Shown in pieces: positions 56,621-64,000 of a DNA stretch of 64,000 nucleotides (the first letter of the stretch is position 1; the number at the start of each line of letters is the position of its first letter). Position numbers and translations under genes: made by a program. This DNA is from Bacteroidota bacterium (lineage in GTDB: Bacteria > Bacteroidota > Bacteroidia > AKYH767-A > OLB10). The stretch spans positions 1 to 64,000 of the forward strand of contig JAHEMF010000003.1 of NCBI GenBank assembly GCA_024643795.1, in the 5' to 3' direction. The notes under the pieces were generated by a model. The model saw nothing but the letters and a program-made list of their open reading frames with translations, was not told where the DNA came from and searched no databases.

Positions 56621-58444
56621 TTATTGAATAATTACTTTTTTGGTTATGAAATAGTCGCCATTGTAAACTTTTATAAAATAAATACCGGGACTCCATTTGC
56701 TTACATCCAAATCATATTCAGTGGTGCCGGTAATCTTTAACATTGAAGACCTGTACAATAACTCACCTATAATGTCAAACGCTTCAATTTTTATACGATC
56801 CGACGTTAGTCCATTAAACTTTAAATGTAGTATGCTTTTGGCCGGATTTGGACTTGCAACGATCTGTTGATTTAAAAGCGATTCGCTGATCCCTACAAAC
56901 GGACAATCATATACGAAGATATCATCTACAAAGAAATTGGTAGCCCCTCCATTTGTGCCATATGTTCTGCTGAAAAATTTTACAGTATGATTTGCACCAT
57001 CTGCATATGCATCAATGTTGATCGACTGAAATGAATATGAAGTGTCTCCGCATAATGTTGAAGTACCTGTTGATGTGAATATGGTGTCATTGTCAATAAC
57101 CACTTTAAGAAAATCTGATGCGTCATCACAAGTGATCTGTGATAAGTAAAATGTTAACACTGCTGTTCCTGCTGGCAAATTGACCGACTGACTAATAGAA
57201 CCTTCTTCAAAAGCTACAGATCTGCCAAACCAAGCCCAAGATGAACCGGAATGAGAGCTTACACCTCCAATAGTCCCGCAAGTTTGTACATCACACAATG
57301 GTGAATTAAAATTGGTTGATGATTCATTCCATGCACCACTGCCGGCACCAGCTTCAAGTCCTCCGTCTGTTATTTGATCTGCACAAACAGGGATGATCAC
57401 ATTTTGTGTGGTTGTATTGTTACTGCATGCATTACTGGTGTTCAACGTAATGGTATATGATCCTGATACAGTATAAGTGTGTGACGGGTTCTCTAAGTTG
57501 CTGGTTGAACCATCGCCAAACATCCAGGACCATACAGTGCCATTTGAGGTTGTATTAGTAATTGAAATGGTATTACCTAAAAGTTGATATGTGAATGCAG
57601 CAACCGGACCTGAAGTAATAACATTAATGGTTTGTATACTGCTGTCTGAACAATTGAAGATATCGGTTACTGTATAGGTAATATCAACAGGACCTGACAG
57701 TCCGGCAGAAATAAAGTTATTTCCGGATATACCCGGGCCGGAAAATACACCTCCGGTTGTTCCTGTAATAAAGGTAGTAAGGTCAAGTGGGGTAGTTGTC
57801 TGACAAACTTCAAGGGGAGGTGTCCAGTTCGCAACAGGTCCGTTAATGAACTTGAGTGACCAAGAGGCCAGAACACCAACATCAGCCAATTGTCCGTCTG
57901 ACACAAACAGTTGCCAGTTACCGTTGGGTGATCCGCCTCCCTGGTTGATGGCATCAAGGTCGCTGGATCCGGTTGCGGTAAATGTACCGGTTATTGATGG
58001 GGTGGTGGGTGCACATACATTTTCAACATCATTTCCGGTTCCAGGAATAAAACATGCATCAATGTTTGCACCAAAACAACCAAGTGGGTTGGAAGGATAT
58101 CCGGGACGATTTATCAGATCTACAGTAACTCCATTAGGTGCTGTTAATTTAACAGTAATATCACCAACCCATGTGTGATTTATATTAATACAAACTTCCA
58201 GCAGCTTAGCATCCACATTTAATGAATTGCCTGGTGCTGCTGTTACGTTTCTTATATCTTTTACTCCCAATGGATCACCATCAGGTATCGCAAGGTTAGG
58301 ACTGAATGCTTCGGTGTAATCGCACCCGGCCTTTAAAGCATTTAGGTTGCTGTAGTTTGAGGTCTGCGCAAACGCTATAGTAATATGTGTAATAAATAAG
58401 AATGCAATTACTATGCGGTTAAAAACTTGTAAGTTATGTTTCAT
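56621..58444 (-). CDS. Secreted P-domain/PKD protein with T9SS type A sorting domain
   Basis: A 607-residue exported protein. Signal peptide: FNRIVIAFLFITHITIAFA then QTSN. It continues with a proprotein-convertase P-domain (about 40-200: NINHTWVGDITVKLTAPNGV, NGNWQLFVSDGQLADVGVLA), an Ig/PKD part (WSWMFGDGSTSNLENPSHTY, near 310), a carbohydrate-binding-like beta-sandwich (about 370-515: GSSWAWFGRSVAFEEGSISQ, NFFVDDIFVYDC), and the type A sorting domain (VASPNPAKSILHLKFNG; WSPGIYFIKVYNGDYFITKK). No protease domain is present. The frame is open to a TTG at 58483 that lies in the promoter box TATTTTTG (58481-58488); the ATG at 58444 (MKHNLQVFNR) gives the signal peptide. Confidence 0.88.
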   Translation of the reverse strand: MKHNLQVFNRIVIAFLFITHITIAFAQTSNYSNLNALKAGCDYTEAFSPNLAIPDGDPLGVKDIRNVTAAPGNSLNVDAKLLEVCININHTWVGDITVKLTAPNGVTVDLINRPGYPSNPLGCFGANIDACFIPGTGNDVENVCAPTTPSITGTFTATGSSDLDAINQGGGSPNGNWQLFVSDGQLADVGVLASWSLKFINGPVANWTPPLEVCQTTTPLDLTTFITGTTGGVFSGPGISGNNFISAGLSGPVDITYTVTDIFNCSDSSIQTINVITSGPVAAFTYQLLGNTISITNTTSNGTVWSWMFGDGSTSNLENPSHTYTVSGSYTITLNTSNACSNNTTTQNVIIPVCADQITDGGLEAGAGSGAWNESSTNFNSPLCDVQTCGTIGGVSSHSGSSWAWFGRSVAFEEGSISQSVNLPAGTAVLTFYLSQITCDDASDFLKVVIDNDTIFTSTGTSTLCGDTSYSFQSINIDAYADGANHTVKFFSRTYGTNGGATNFFVDDIFVYDCPFVGISESLLNQQIVASPNPAKSILHLKFNGLTSDRIKIEAFDIIGELLYRSSMLKITGTTEYDLDVSKWSPGIYFIKVYNGDYFITKKVIIQ

Positions 58445-58480
58445 AGGGTCTGGTGAAGGTGGTTTATATTTACATTGAAT

Positions 58481-58488
58481 CAAAAATA
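58481..58488 (-). promoter_or_regulatory. P-domain protein gene promoter -7 element
   Basis: TATTTTTG on the minus strand, exact TAnnTTTG, 36 bases before the ATG. Confidence 0.45.
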
Positions 58489-58595
58489 CTCAAAATGAGC
58501 TTTTCAAATTAAGCTCATCCAAGTTGGTTAATGTTTATTATTAATTGATATAATATTTAAACAATTCATTATTAATTAGTTATAGGAAAGTAATT

Positions 58596-59573
58596 ATGTC
58601 TATTAAGTGTTTAGGAGTTTTTACCTCAGGAGGAGATAGTCCCGGAATGAATGCTTGTGTAAGAGCTGTTGTTCGTGCAGCAGCATATAACAATGTAGGG
58701 GTAAAAGGCATTATGCGGGGTTATCAGGGTATGATAGAAGGTGAAATAAGAGAATTGGGAGTCCGTGATGTGAGCAATATTATACAAAGGGGCGGAACTA
58801 TTTTAAAATCTGCCCGGAGTAAAAGTTTTCATGAAAAAGAATTTCGTGTAAAAGCTTTTCAAAATCTACAAAGTAGCAACATAGATGCACTGGTTGCCAT
58901 AGGTGGTGATGGCACATTTACAGGGGCTGATATTTTTGCACAAGAATTTAAAATACCGGTAATAGGAATTCCCGGCACAATAGACAATGACCTCTTTGGA
59001 ACAGATTTCACTCTTGGATTTGACACAGCCGTGAATACAGCGATTGAATCCATCGATAAACTTAGGGATACCGCAGCCTCTCATGACAGAGTGTTTTTTG
59101 TAGAGGTCATGGGACGTGATGCAGGTAACATAGCACTTTACGCCGGAGTTGGGGGAGGAGCTGAAGCGATACTCATGCCTGAAACGCCAACAAATATTGA
59201 TCAGCTTGTTGAGTTGCTCAATGAATGTAAATTTAACCGGAAGACCTCCAAAATTGTAATTGTCGCTGAGGGTGATGAAGCAGGTGGTGCCCAGGAAATT
59301 GCAGATAAAGTTATGGCGAAGAGTCCTGAGTTGAATTCACGGGTAACTATTCTTGGGCATGTGCAAAGAGGTGGTAGTCCTTCATCAATGGATAGAATGC
59401 TCGGTACTCGATTGGGTGTGGCAGCTGTTGATGCATTAATTAGTGGCAAGACTTCAAAGATGGCCGGTGTCATTAATAACAAAGTGGTTTTTACTGAATT
59501 TTCAAAAGCTGTTAAAGCTCAATTAAAACCTGATCCTGAGATTCTTCGTTGTGCAAAAATCACAGCAATATGA
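58596..59573 (+). CDS. pfkA: ATP-dependent 6-phosphofructokinase
   Basis: Phosphorylates fructose 6-phosphate in glycolysis. The 325 residues match bacterial PfkA. Motifs: GVFTSGGDSPGMNACVRAVV, the nucleotide site IGGDGTFTGADIF, GIPGTIDNDLFGTDFTLGFD with the catalytic Asp, VEVMGRDAGNIALYAGVGGG and LGHVQRGGSPSSMDRMLGTR. The Gly of GGDG and the Gly of PGTIDND are the ATP-type residues; pyrophosphate enzymes have Asp and Lys there. Its stop overlaps the next ATG (ATGA), coupling it to the BadF-type kinase. Confidence 0.97.
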   Translation: MSIKCLGVFTSGGDSPGMNACVRAVVRAAAYNNVGVKGIMRGYQGMIEGEIRELGVRDVSNIIQRGGTILKSARSKSFHEKEFRVKAFQNLQSSNIDALVAIGGDGTFTGADIFAQEFKIPVIGIPGTIDNDLFGTDFTLGFDTAVNTAIESIDKLRDTAASHDRVFFVEVMGRDAGNIALYAGVGGGAEAILMPETPTNIDQLVELLNECKFNRKTSKIVIVAEGDEAGGAQEIADKVMAKSPELNSRVTILGHVQRGGSPSSMDRMLGTRLGVAAVDALISGKTSKMAGVINNKVVFTEFSKAVKAQLKPDPEILRCAKITAI

Positions 59574-60412
59574 TCCTTATTGCAGATAGTGGCTCCACAA
59601 AAACAGATTGGGCATACATTGAAAAGCAAAGACAAGTAAAATCTTTTGTTACCAAAGGTTTTAATCCGATGTATCACAGTCAGGAATTTATTATTGATGG
59701 CTGCAAAAGAGATGAAGGACTAATGACCATAAGTTCTAAGGTAGAAAGGCTTTATTATTATGGTGCCGGATGTTCTTCAGCCGATCGATGTCATTTGGTG
59801 AAAAATGCACTTCAGCAGATCTTCATTAATGCAGTAATTGTTATCGAACATGATTTACAAGGGGCTGCAATTTCAGTTTGTCGAAATAATGCAGGGTTTG
59901 TAGGTATTTTGGGTACAGGCTCCAACTTTTGTTATTTTGACGGGCGGGAAGTAAGTCCGGTAAAACATGGGTTAGGCTATGTATTGGGGGATGAAGGAAG
60001 TGGAACTTTCTTTGGTAAACGTCTTTTAAGCAGATATTTATATGGGATCATGCCTGTTGAAATCGCAAATAAATTCAATGAAAAGTATAACATAAACAGA
60101 GATGAGGTCCTGAACTCAGTTTACCGAAGCCCAAACCCAGGTGCTTATCTTGCATCTTTTACACCCTTCATTTCAGAAAATATACATCATAAATACATGA
60201 AGGATTTAGTAAAAAAAGGATTTACCGACTTTTTTGAAACTAATGTGATCAGCTATCCTGAACATCAGAAACACCCAATGCATTTTGTCGGATCTGTAGC
60301 CAGTGTTTTCAAAAGCTTTATCCTTGAAGTTGCTGATCAGTATGGGGTACAGATTGGGAATATTTTAAAAAGCCCGATCGAAGGACTTACTGAATACTAT
60401 TCAAACAAATGA
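59570..60412 (+). CDS. BadF/BadG-type ATPase, probable N-acetylglucosamine kinase
   Basis: A 280-residue sugar-kinase-fold protein (ASKHA). It begins MILIADSGSTKTDWAYIEK (phosphate 1 motif), with the phosphate 2 motif GFVGILGTGSNFCYFDGREV and GYVLGDEGSGTFFGKRLLSR, then the adenosine motif MHFVGSVASVFKSFILEVAD. These are typical of N-acetylglucosamine or related kinases; the substrate is inferred. The start is the ATG at 59570, overlapping the pfkA stop; earlier TTG starts would lie within pfkA. It converges on coaD with only 4 bases between. Confidence 0.87.
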   Translation: MILIADSGSTKTDWAYIEKQRQVKSFVTKGFNPMYHSQEFIIDGCKRDEGLMTISSKVERLYYYGAGCSSADRCHLVKNALQQIFINAVIVIEHDLQGAAISVCRNNAGFVGILGTGSNFCYFDGREVSPVKHGLGYVLGDEGSGTFFGKRLLSRYLYGIMPVEIANKFNEKYNINRDEVLNSVYRSPNPGAYLASFTPFISENIHHKYMKDLVKKGFTDFFETNVISYPEHQKHPMHFVGSVASVFKSFILEVADQYGVQIGNILKSPIEGLTEYYSNK

Positions 60413-60416
60413 TCTT

Positions 60417-60875
60417 TCAGAATTTTACAGATGGCGGGACGAATTGATCAACATTGCCTCCATTTTTCAAGATATCTCGTACAATCGAAGATGAAAGTGC
60501 TGAGTATTTCACATCTGATAAAATAAAGATTGATTCTACGCCTTCAGAAATAGCACTGTTCATCTGAGCAATAGCACGTTCAAATTCAAAATCTGCTGAA
60601 GTGCGAAGTCCCCTTAAAATAAATCCGGCATTCATCTGCTTGCAAAAGTTAACAGTAAGTCCTTCATAACTTACCACTTCGATTTTGGGGTTATCTGAAA
60701 ATTCAGACTGTATCCAGTTCATTCTTTTACTCAATGGAAACATATAATTTTTAGCAGAGTTATTACCTATGCCAACCACTATACGGTCAAATATCTTCAA
60801 TCCTCTTTCAATGATATTGATGTGTCCGTTGGTGATAGGATCAAATGAGCCTGGAAAAACTGCAGTATTATTCAT
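60417..60875 (-). CDS. coaD: Phosphopantetheine adenylyltransferase
   Basis: The fourth step of coenzyme A synthesis (phosphopantetheine + ATP to dephospho-CoA). The 152 residues match the family: AVFPGSFDPITNGHINIIER with the HxGH-like TNGH motif, the RGLRTSADFEFERAIAQMN stretch, and the ISSTKVR-like SSSIVRDILKNGG. Its start overlaps the end of rsmD by 8 bases, so it is the last gene of a four-gene coupled run. Confidence 0.96.
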   Translation of the reverse strand: MNNTAVFPGSFDPITNGHINIIERGLKIFDRIVVGIGNNSAKNYMFPLSKRMNWIQSEFSDNPKIEVVSYEGLTVNFCKQMNAGFILRGLRTSADFEFERAIAQMNSAISEGVESIFILSDVKYSALSSSIVRDILKNGGNVDQFVPPSVKF

Positions 60876-61440
60876 CTGAAATGGTTTTTGCTAAGGTACT
60901 ATGAAAAAAACTGAAATTAACATTTCCATATCGCCTGGTAGAATGGAATCCGAATGTTTTTGAATAGTCTTCTTCTTTAGGATGTTCCAGGATGAATAGA
61001 CCTTTTTCCCCCAATCTGCCTGAGTTCAAGATAACTTCAATGAGACTTGCTTTGTTATCCATTGAATATGGTGGGTCGGCAAAAATAACGTCAAAGGATC
61101 CCATCGCACGATCTAAGAATCTGAATACATCACTTCGCACAATCTTAAGATTGGCTATTTCTAAACGTGCAGCAGTTTGGCGTATAAATATAGTGCAAGC
61201 TTTATCCTGATCAACACTAATTACAGATTCAGCACCCCGCGAAATAAATTCAAGTGAAATATTCCCAGTACCGGCAAATAGGTCCAGGACTTTGATATTA
61301 TCAAACGAAATTAGATTACCAAGCACATTGAACAGCCCTGTCTTGGCGTAATCCGTAGTAGGCCTTGTTGGTAATCCTTCAGGAGGATTTATGGTTCGGT
61401 GTTTATATTTTCCGCTTATTATTCGCAAGCCGGAATACAA
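60868..61440 (-). CDS. rsmD: 16S rRNA (guanine966-N2)-methyltransferase RsmD
   Basis: Methylates G966 of 16S rRNA. The 190 residues show RIISGKYKHRTINPPEGLPT, the SAM-binding LDLFAGTGNISLEFISRGAE, DQDKACTIFIRQT and the amino-methyltransferase motif FADPPYSM. It overlaps the DUF3822 gene upstream by 22 bases and coaD downstream by 8 bases. The rsmD-coaD pairing is common in bacteria. Confidence 0.95.
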   Translation of the reverse strand: MYSGLRIISGKYKHRTINPPEGLPTRPTTDYAKTGLFNVLGNLISFDNIKVLDLFAGTGNISLEFISRGAESVISVDQDKACTIFIRQTAARLEIANLKIVRSDVFRFLDRAMGSFDVIFADPPYSMDNKASLIEVILNSGRLGEKGLFILEHPKEEDYSKTFGFHSTRRYGNVNFSFFHSTLAKTISDE

Positions 61441-62288
61441 TACAATGGATAAAACTGATGTGCAGGAGTATCTTCAAAAATATAACTGGGTTCAATACCT
61501 GCAGGAGTTTCTGCAAATCCTGTTTTGCGGAAGTAAGTTTTTGCAGAAAGATAGATTGCAGATGAACTACCGATCTTGCCTGCGAATCGAAGGTCAACAG
61601 ACTCCATATTGATCTTTAATTGTTCACAACAAAATAAAAGATAGTATACAACAGATTCAGGATTTTCTATCTGAAAATTGTTGTAAAGCAGTAATTGTCT
61701 CCCTTCAGATATTATGACTTGCATATATGTATTGTGGATAACTGCGGTTATCACAAAGTGGTTGTTACTACTATTCAGCGATAATTGAGATTCTATTAAA
61801 CCAGTTGATATATGATGGATTTCAATATTATCAAACTTTTCAGTCAAGAATTCATATAAGGGTTTTGATATGGCAAAAATATTTTTCGCCTCTGACACTC
61901 TCAGATTATCCGTAACAATAGAGTGGTCTGAATCCAATGTGTTTGAAAAATTTAATAGTGCTTTTGAGTTCTCCGGGTCATACAATGGATTTGGAACTAA
62001 AGTTGATGGTGTTCCACTGCTTACGTATACCTGATCTGAGAAATCTACTTTTCTGTATAATTCAGAATCCAGAATTTTTTGAGATATTGACTCTGGATCG
62101 GTTTCATTTGTAATCAGGATGTTTTCAAAGCCTAAAAGCTTCCGGTTGTCAGCAGACCAAGCGGTTATAAGAATATTTTCGTTGTCTTTGACTATGCAAA
62201 GTCTTGATCCAACCGGTTCACTGTGTAATAATGACTCGTCGATCAAAAAAGTGGATTCGTTAAGTATATTATTCCCAGTTACCTGCAT
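61419..62288 (-). CDS. DUF3822 family protein
   Basis: A 289-residue cytoplasmic protein found in Bacteroidota as DUF3822. It begins NNILNESTFLIDESLLHSEP and VGSRLCIVKDNENILITAWS, continues with a FDNIEIHHISTGLIESQLSL, a central FVITAVIHNTYMQVIISEGR strand pair, and a VVYYLLFCCEQLKINMESVD helix. The fold suggests an actin-like (ASKHA) shape by the repeated domain layout, but no nucleotide motif is clear. The function is unknown. It overlaps rsmD by 22 bases and the small membrane-anchored gene by 20 bases. Confidence 0.78.
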   Translation of the reverse strand: MQVTGNNILNESTFLIDESLLHSEPVGSRLCIVKDNENILITAWSADNRKLLGFENILITNETDPESISQKILDSELYRKVDFSDQVYVSSGTPSTLVPNPLYDPENSKALLNFSNTLDSDHSIVTDNLRVSEAKNIFAISKPLYEFLTEKFDNIEIHHISTGLIESQLSLNSSNNHFVITAVIHNTYMQVIISEGRQLLLYNNFQIENPESVVYYLLFCCEQLKINMESVDLRFAGKIGSSSAIYLSAKTYFRKTGFAETPAGIEPSYIFEDTPAHQFYPLYCIPACE

Positions 62289-62790
62289 TGGAAGGTTCTG
62301 TCATTGATCCAACCCGTAGAACCTGGTTCTTATCGAAAGGATCTGTATCCACTACTTCAAACACCTTTACATTCACTTTGCCTTTTTCAATTTCTCCAGC
62401 TTGCATTTTAAATTTTGAACCTTCAGTAAAAGGAATGAATGGCAGTGAGTCGATAGGAAAGCCAGGGGCATATAGAGAATCTTTAACGCTGGCAAGAATA
62501 GTATCACGGATGATCACAGCGGTTGTATCATCAACATTACCAATTTGTTTGATAATAATAAATGAATCGTTTTTGATAAAACTCAAAAGTGAATCAAAGC
62601 TGGATGCATAAGAACCTTTAACAGACTTATAGGCTATCTGCGCAGTTCGAATATCTTTTAATCTTTCGATCACCTGAGCATACCTGTATTTTTTTTCTTT
62701 ATTGAACTTTATTGGTTCATTGATGCTTCTGAATATTAGGAACGCTAATACAACTATTACAACGCCAAGTACTATACGGATTATTTTCAT
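62269..62790 (-). CDS. Membrane-anchored protein of unknown function
   Basis: A 173-residue protein with an N-terminal membrane helix (IIRIVLGVVIVVLAFLIF, about 3-20) and an exported domain. A helix after the anchor (KKYRYAQVIERLKDIRTAQI, then AYKSVKGSYASSFDSLLSF) resembles the pilin-like layout of type II pseudopilins, where a long helix with an A-Y-x-x-x-x-G-x-Y motif starts the globular part; no prepilin cleavage site is seen. I do not assign a function. It heads the four-gene overlapping run through DUF3822, rsmD and coaD. Confidence 0.75.
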   Translation of the reverse strand: MKIIRIVLGVVIVVLAFLIFRSINEPIKFNKEKKYRYAQVIERLKDIRTAQIAYKSVKGSYASSFDSLLSFIKNDSFIIIKQIGNVDDTTAVIIRDTILASVKDSLYAPGFPIDSLPFIPFTEGSKFKMQAGEIEKGKVNVKVFEVVDTDPFDKNQVLRVGSMTEPSNAGNWE

Positions 62791-62895
62791 AAAAGAATTA
62801 TAGATAAATTTCAGCTTTTCTGAGCATCACAAAACTACAATATTTTGTCAAATTCACTTCATTGTGAACCCTGACCTCCTTATTATGACTGGCTT

Positions 62896-64000
62896 ATGAC
62901 CGAACTTAAAGCCGAACATTCATTCAGTGAGCGGATTCTGGCTGTTTTTCCTCATCTTCCAACAGCCGGTCAAAAGGCATGTATTGGTAAGATCGGCCAT
63001 TTTTTGGAGCATAGTACCAATGGCGACACTTATGTTCTGAGGGGGTATGCAGGAACAGGAAAAACCACCGTTATTTCCAGTATTGTTGGGGCTCTTCAGA
63101 CCTCGGGCCTTAAAACAGTACTTATGGCGCCTACGGGGCGTGCTGCTAAGGTAGTGTCAAACTATTCCGGAAGACCTGCCTTTACTATTCATCGAAGAAT
63201 TTATCGTACCAGAATAAAGGATGGGACTTACGCCGGCTTTGCCTTAAATCGTAATAAAAGCTCTAATACTGTATTTATTGTGGATGAGGCATCAATGATT
63301 CCGGAAGAATCAAATGATAGCTGGATAAAAAACAACTTATTGGAAGACCTTATTCTTTATGTGAAGGATGGTAAAAATTGCAAACTATTATTAGTCGGAG
63401 ACAGTGCTCAGTTACCACCTGTAGGTTTTTCAGAGAGCCCGGCATTGGATGCACGGCGAATAATGGATAAATATGGGGTAAGGACAGGGACATTTGAATT
63501 AACTGAAGTAGTTCGGCAGGCAAGCGAATCTGGTATCCTGCATAACGCCACAATTATTCGGGAAGCGATCAGGTCAGATATGCCAATTCCTGATTTAAAC
63601 AGGGAGTTTGATGATTTTCTGGATATTAATGGCTATGAGGTAAGTGAAGCACTCATGGATTCGTATAAGCAAGAAGGTCCTGATGAGGTGATTGTGATCT
63701 GTCGTTCAAACAAAACTGCAGGAAATTATAACAGGCAGATAAGATATCAGGGGTTGTTTTTTGATGAAGAGATAAGTGCCGGTGACCGCCTTATGTGCGT
63801 AAAGAACAACTATTATTGGCTGGGAAATGATTCACCTGCCGGATTTATCGCAAACGGTGATATATTGGTTGTGAATACAGTAAGGACGATCAAGGAAAAA
63901 TTCGGATTCAGATTTGCAGAGTTAACATTAAGATTGAATGATCAGCCTGAACAACCACCTTTTGAGGCTATGATCATACTTGAAAGTATTTACTCTCAAG
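62896..64000 (+). CDS. RecD-like ATP-dependent DNA helicase, N-terminal part (runs off the window)
   Basis: An SF1 helicase cut by the window end; 368 codons are visible and open. Motifs in order: Walker A RGYAGTGKTTVIS near residue 49, motif Ia APTGRAAKVVS near 79, the Walker B/DEAD-like VFIVDEASMIPEES near 127, motif III LLLVGDSAQLPPVGFSESP near 167, and motif IV-like LTEVVRQASESGILHNA near 200. The later part (EVIVICRSNKTAGNYNRQIR; AGDRLMCVKNNYY) fits the second half of RecD2-type helicases that act in DNA repair. No RecB or RecC gene is in view. The start ATG at 62896 is the only good one in the short gap after the preceding divergent gene. Confidence 0.88.
   Translation, partial: MTELKAEHSFSERILAVFPHLPTAGQKACIGKIGHFLEHSTNGDTYVLRGYAGTGKTTVISSIVGALQTSGLKTVLMAPTGRAAKVVSNYSGRPAFTIHRRIYRTRIKDGTYAGFALNRNKSSNTVFIVDEASMIPEESNDSWIKNNLLEDLILYVKDGKNCKLLLVGDSAQLPPVGFSESPALDARRIMDKYGVRTGTFELTEVVRQASESGILHNATIIREAIRSDMPIPDLNREFDDFLDINGYEVSEALMDSYKQEGPDEVIVICRSNKTAGNYNRQIRYQGLFFDEEISAGDRLMCVKNNYYWLGNDSPAGFIANGDILVVNTVRTIKEKFGFRFAELTLRLNDQPEQPPFEAMIILESIYSQ

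Overview
This 64 kb window comes from the chromosome of a member of the phylum Bacteroidota. The evidence is the complete gldK-gldL-gldM-gldN core of the type IX secretion system (T9SS) with a PorP/SprF-type partner, three proteins ending in T9SS sorting domains, and many promoters of the Bacteroidota type (TAnnTTTG at -7). Base composition is AT-rich and even throughout. I see no tRNA, rRNA, CRISPR array, insertion sequence, prophage or obvious transferred island. I cannot name family or genus; gene content fits an aerobic, possibly gliding or surface-associated, non-enteric lineage.

Layout. 1-3746: the 3' end of a PorP/SprF-like gene and a 1182-residue SprB-repeat adhesin with a type B sorting domain. 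3798-10716 (minus): miaB, a sigma-54 activator, lptE, a TPR-like protein, secG, groES and groEL. 10839-20335 (plus): topA, a degenerate arginase-fold protein, porP/sprF-like, then gldKLMN, closed by a strong terminator. 20397-24154 (minus): a metal-binding lipoprotein and IcmF, a fused isobutyryl-CoA mutase. 24309-37845: mixed housekeeping, including a DUF218 protein, an OmpH-like protein, valS, two tandem DUF1573 proteins, an aminotransferase, a Nudix hydrolase, pyrE, birA, rsfS, ftsH, a LUD protein, a DUF2007 protein and cdsA. 37842-50509 (minus): a predicted aminopeptidase, a DUF2723 membrane protein, and a fatty-acid degradation set (acyl-CoA dehydrogenase, thiolase, fused hydroxyacyl-CoA dehydrogenase/enoyl-CoA hydratase, acyl-CoA ligase) with a beta-barrel protein, a MORN-type protein and a UspA protein between them. 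50583-62790: a nitronate monooxygenase, a secreted subtilisin, a hydrolase-fold protein without its catalytic Ser and His, the Fe-S genes mrp and nifU, an alkyltransferase-like protein, a secreted P-domain/PKD protein, pfkA, a BadF-type sugar kinase, coaD, rsmD and two Bacteroidota-specific proteins. 62896-64000: the start of a RecD-like helicase that runs off the window.

How the genes work together. GldLM form the proton-driven motor and GldKN the periplasmic/outer-membrane ring of the T9SS. The type A cargos (subtilisin, P-domain protein) and the type B adhesin are the kind of substrates this machine exports, and PorP/SprF proteins are typical partners of type B cargo. The fatty-acid genes make a complete even-chain beta-oxidation route, and IcmF links branched C4 acyl-CoA (isobutyryl-CoA) to the straight-chain route.

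I found no clearly new multi-gene system. The best candidates for a second look are the arginase-fold protein that has lost half its metal ligands inside the T9SS locus, shared TGACA/TGTCA palindromes upstream of groES and miaB, a stem-loop on the gldK stop codon, and the Ser/His-less hydrolase. Several start codons are moved downstream of the longest reading frame because the TTG that would extend the frame lies inside a promoter -7 element.
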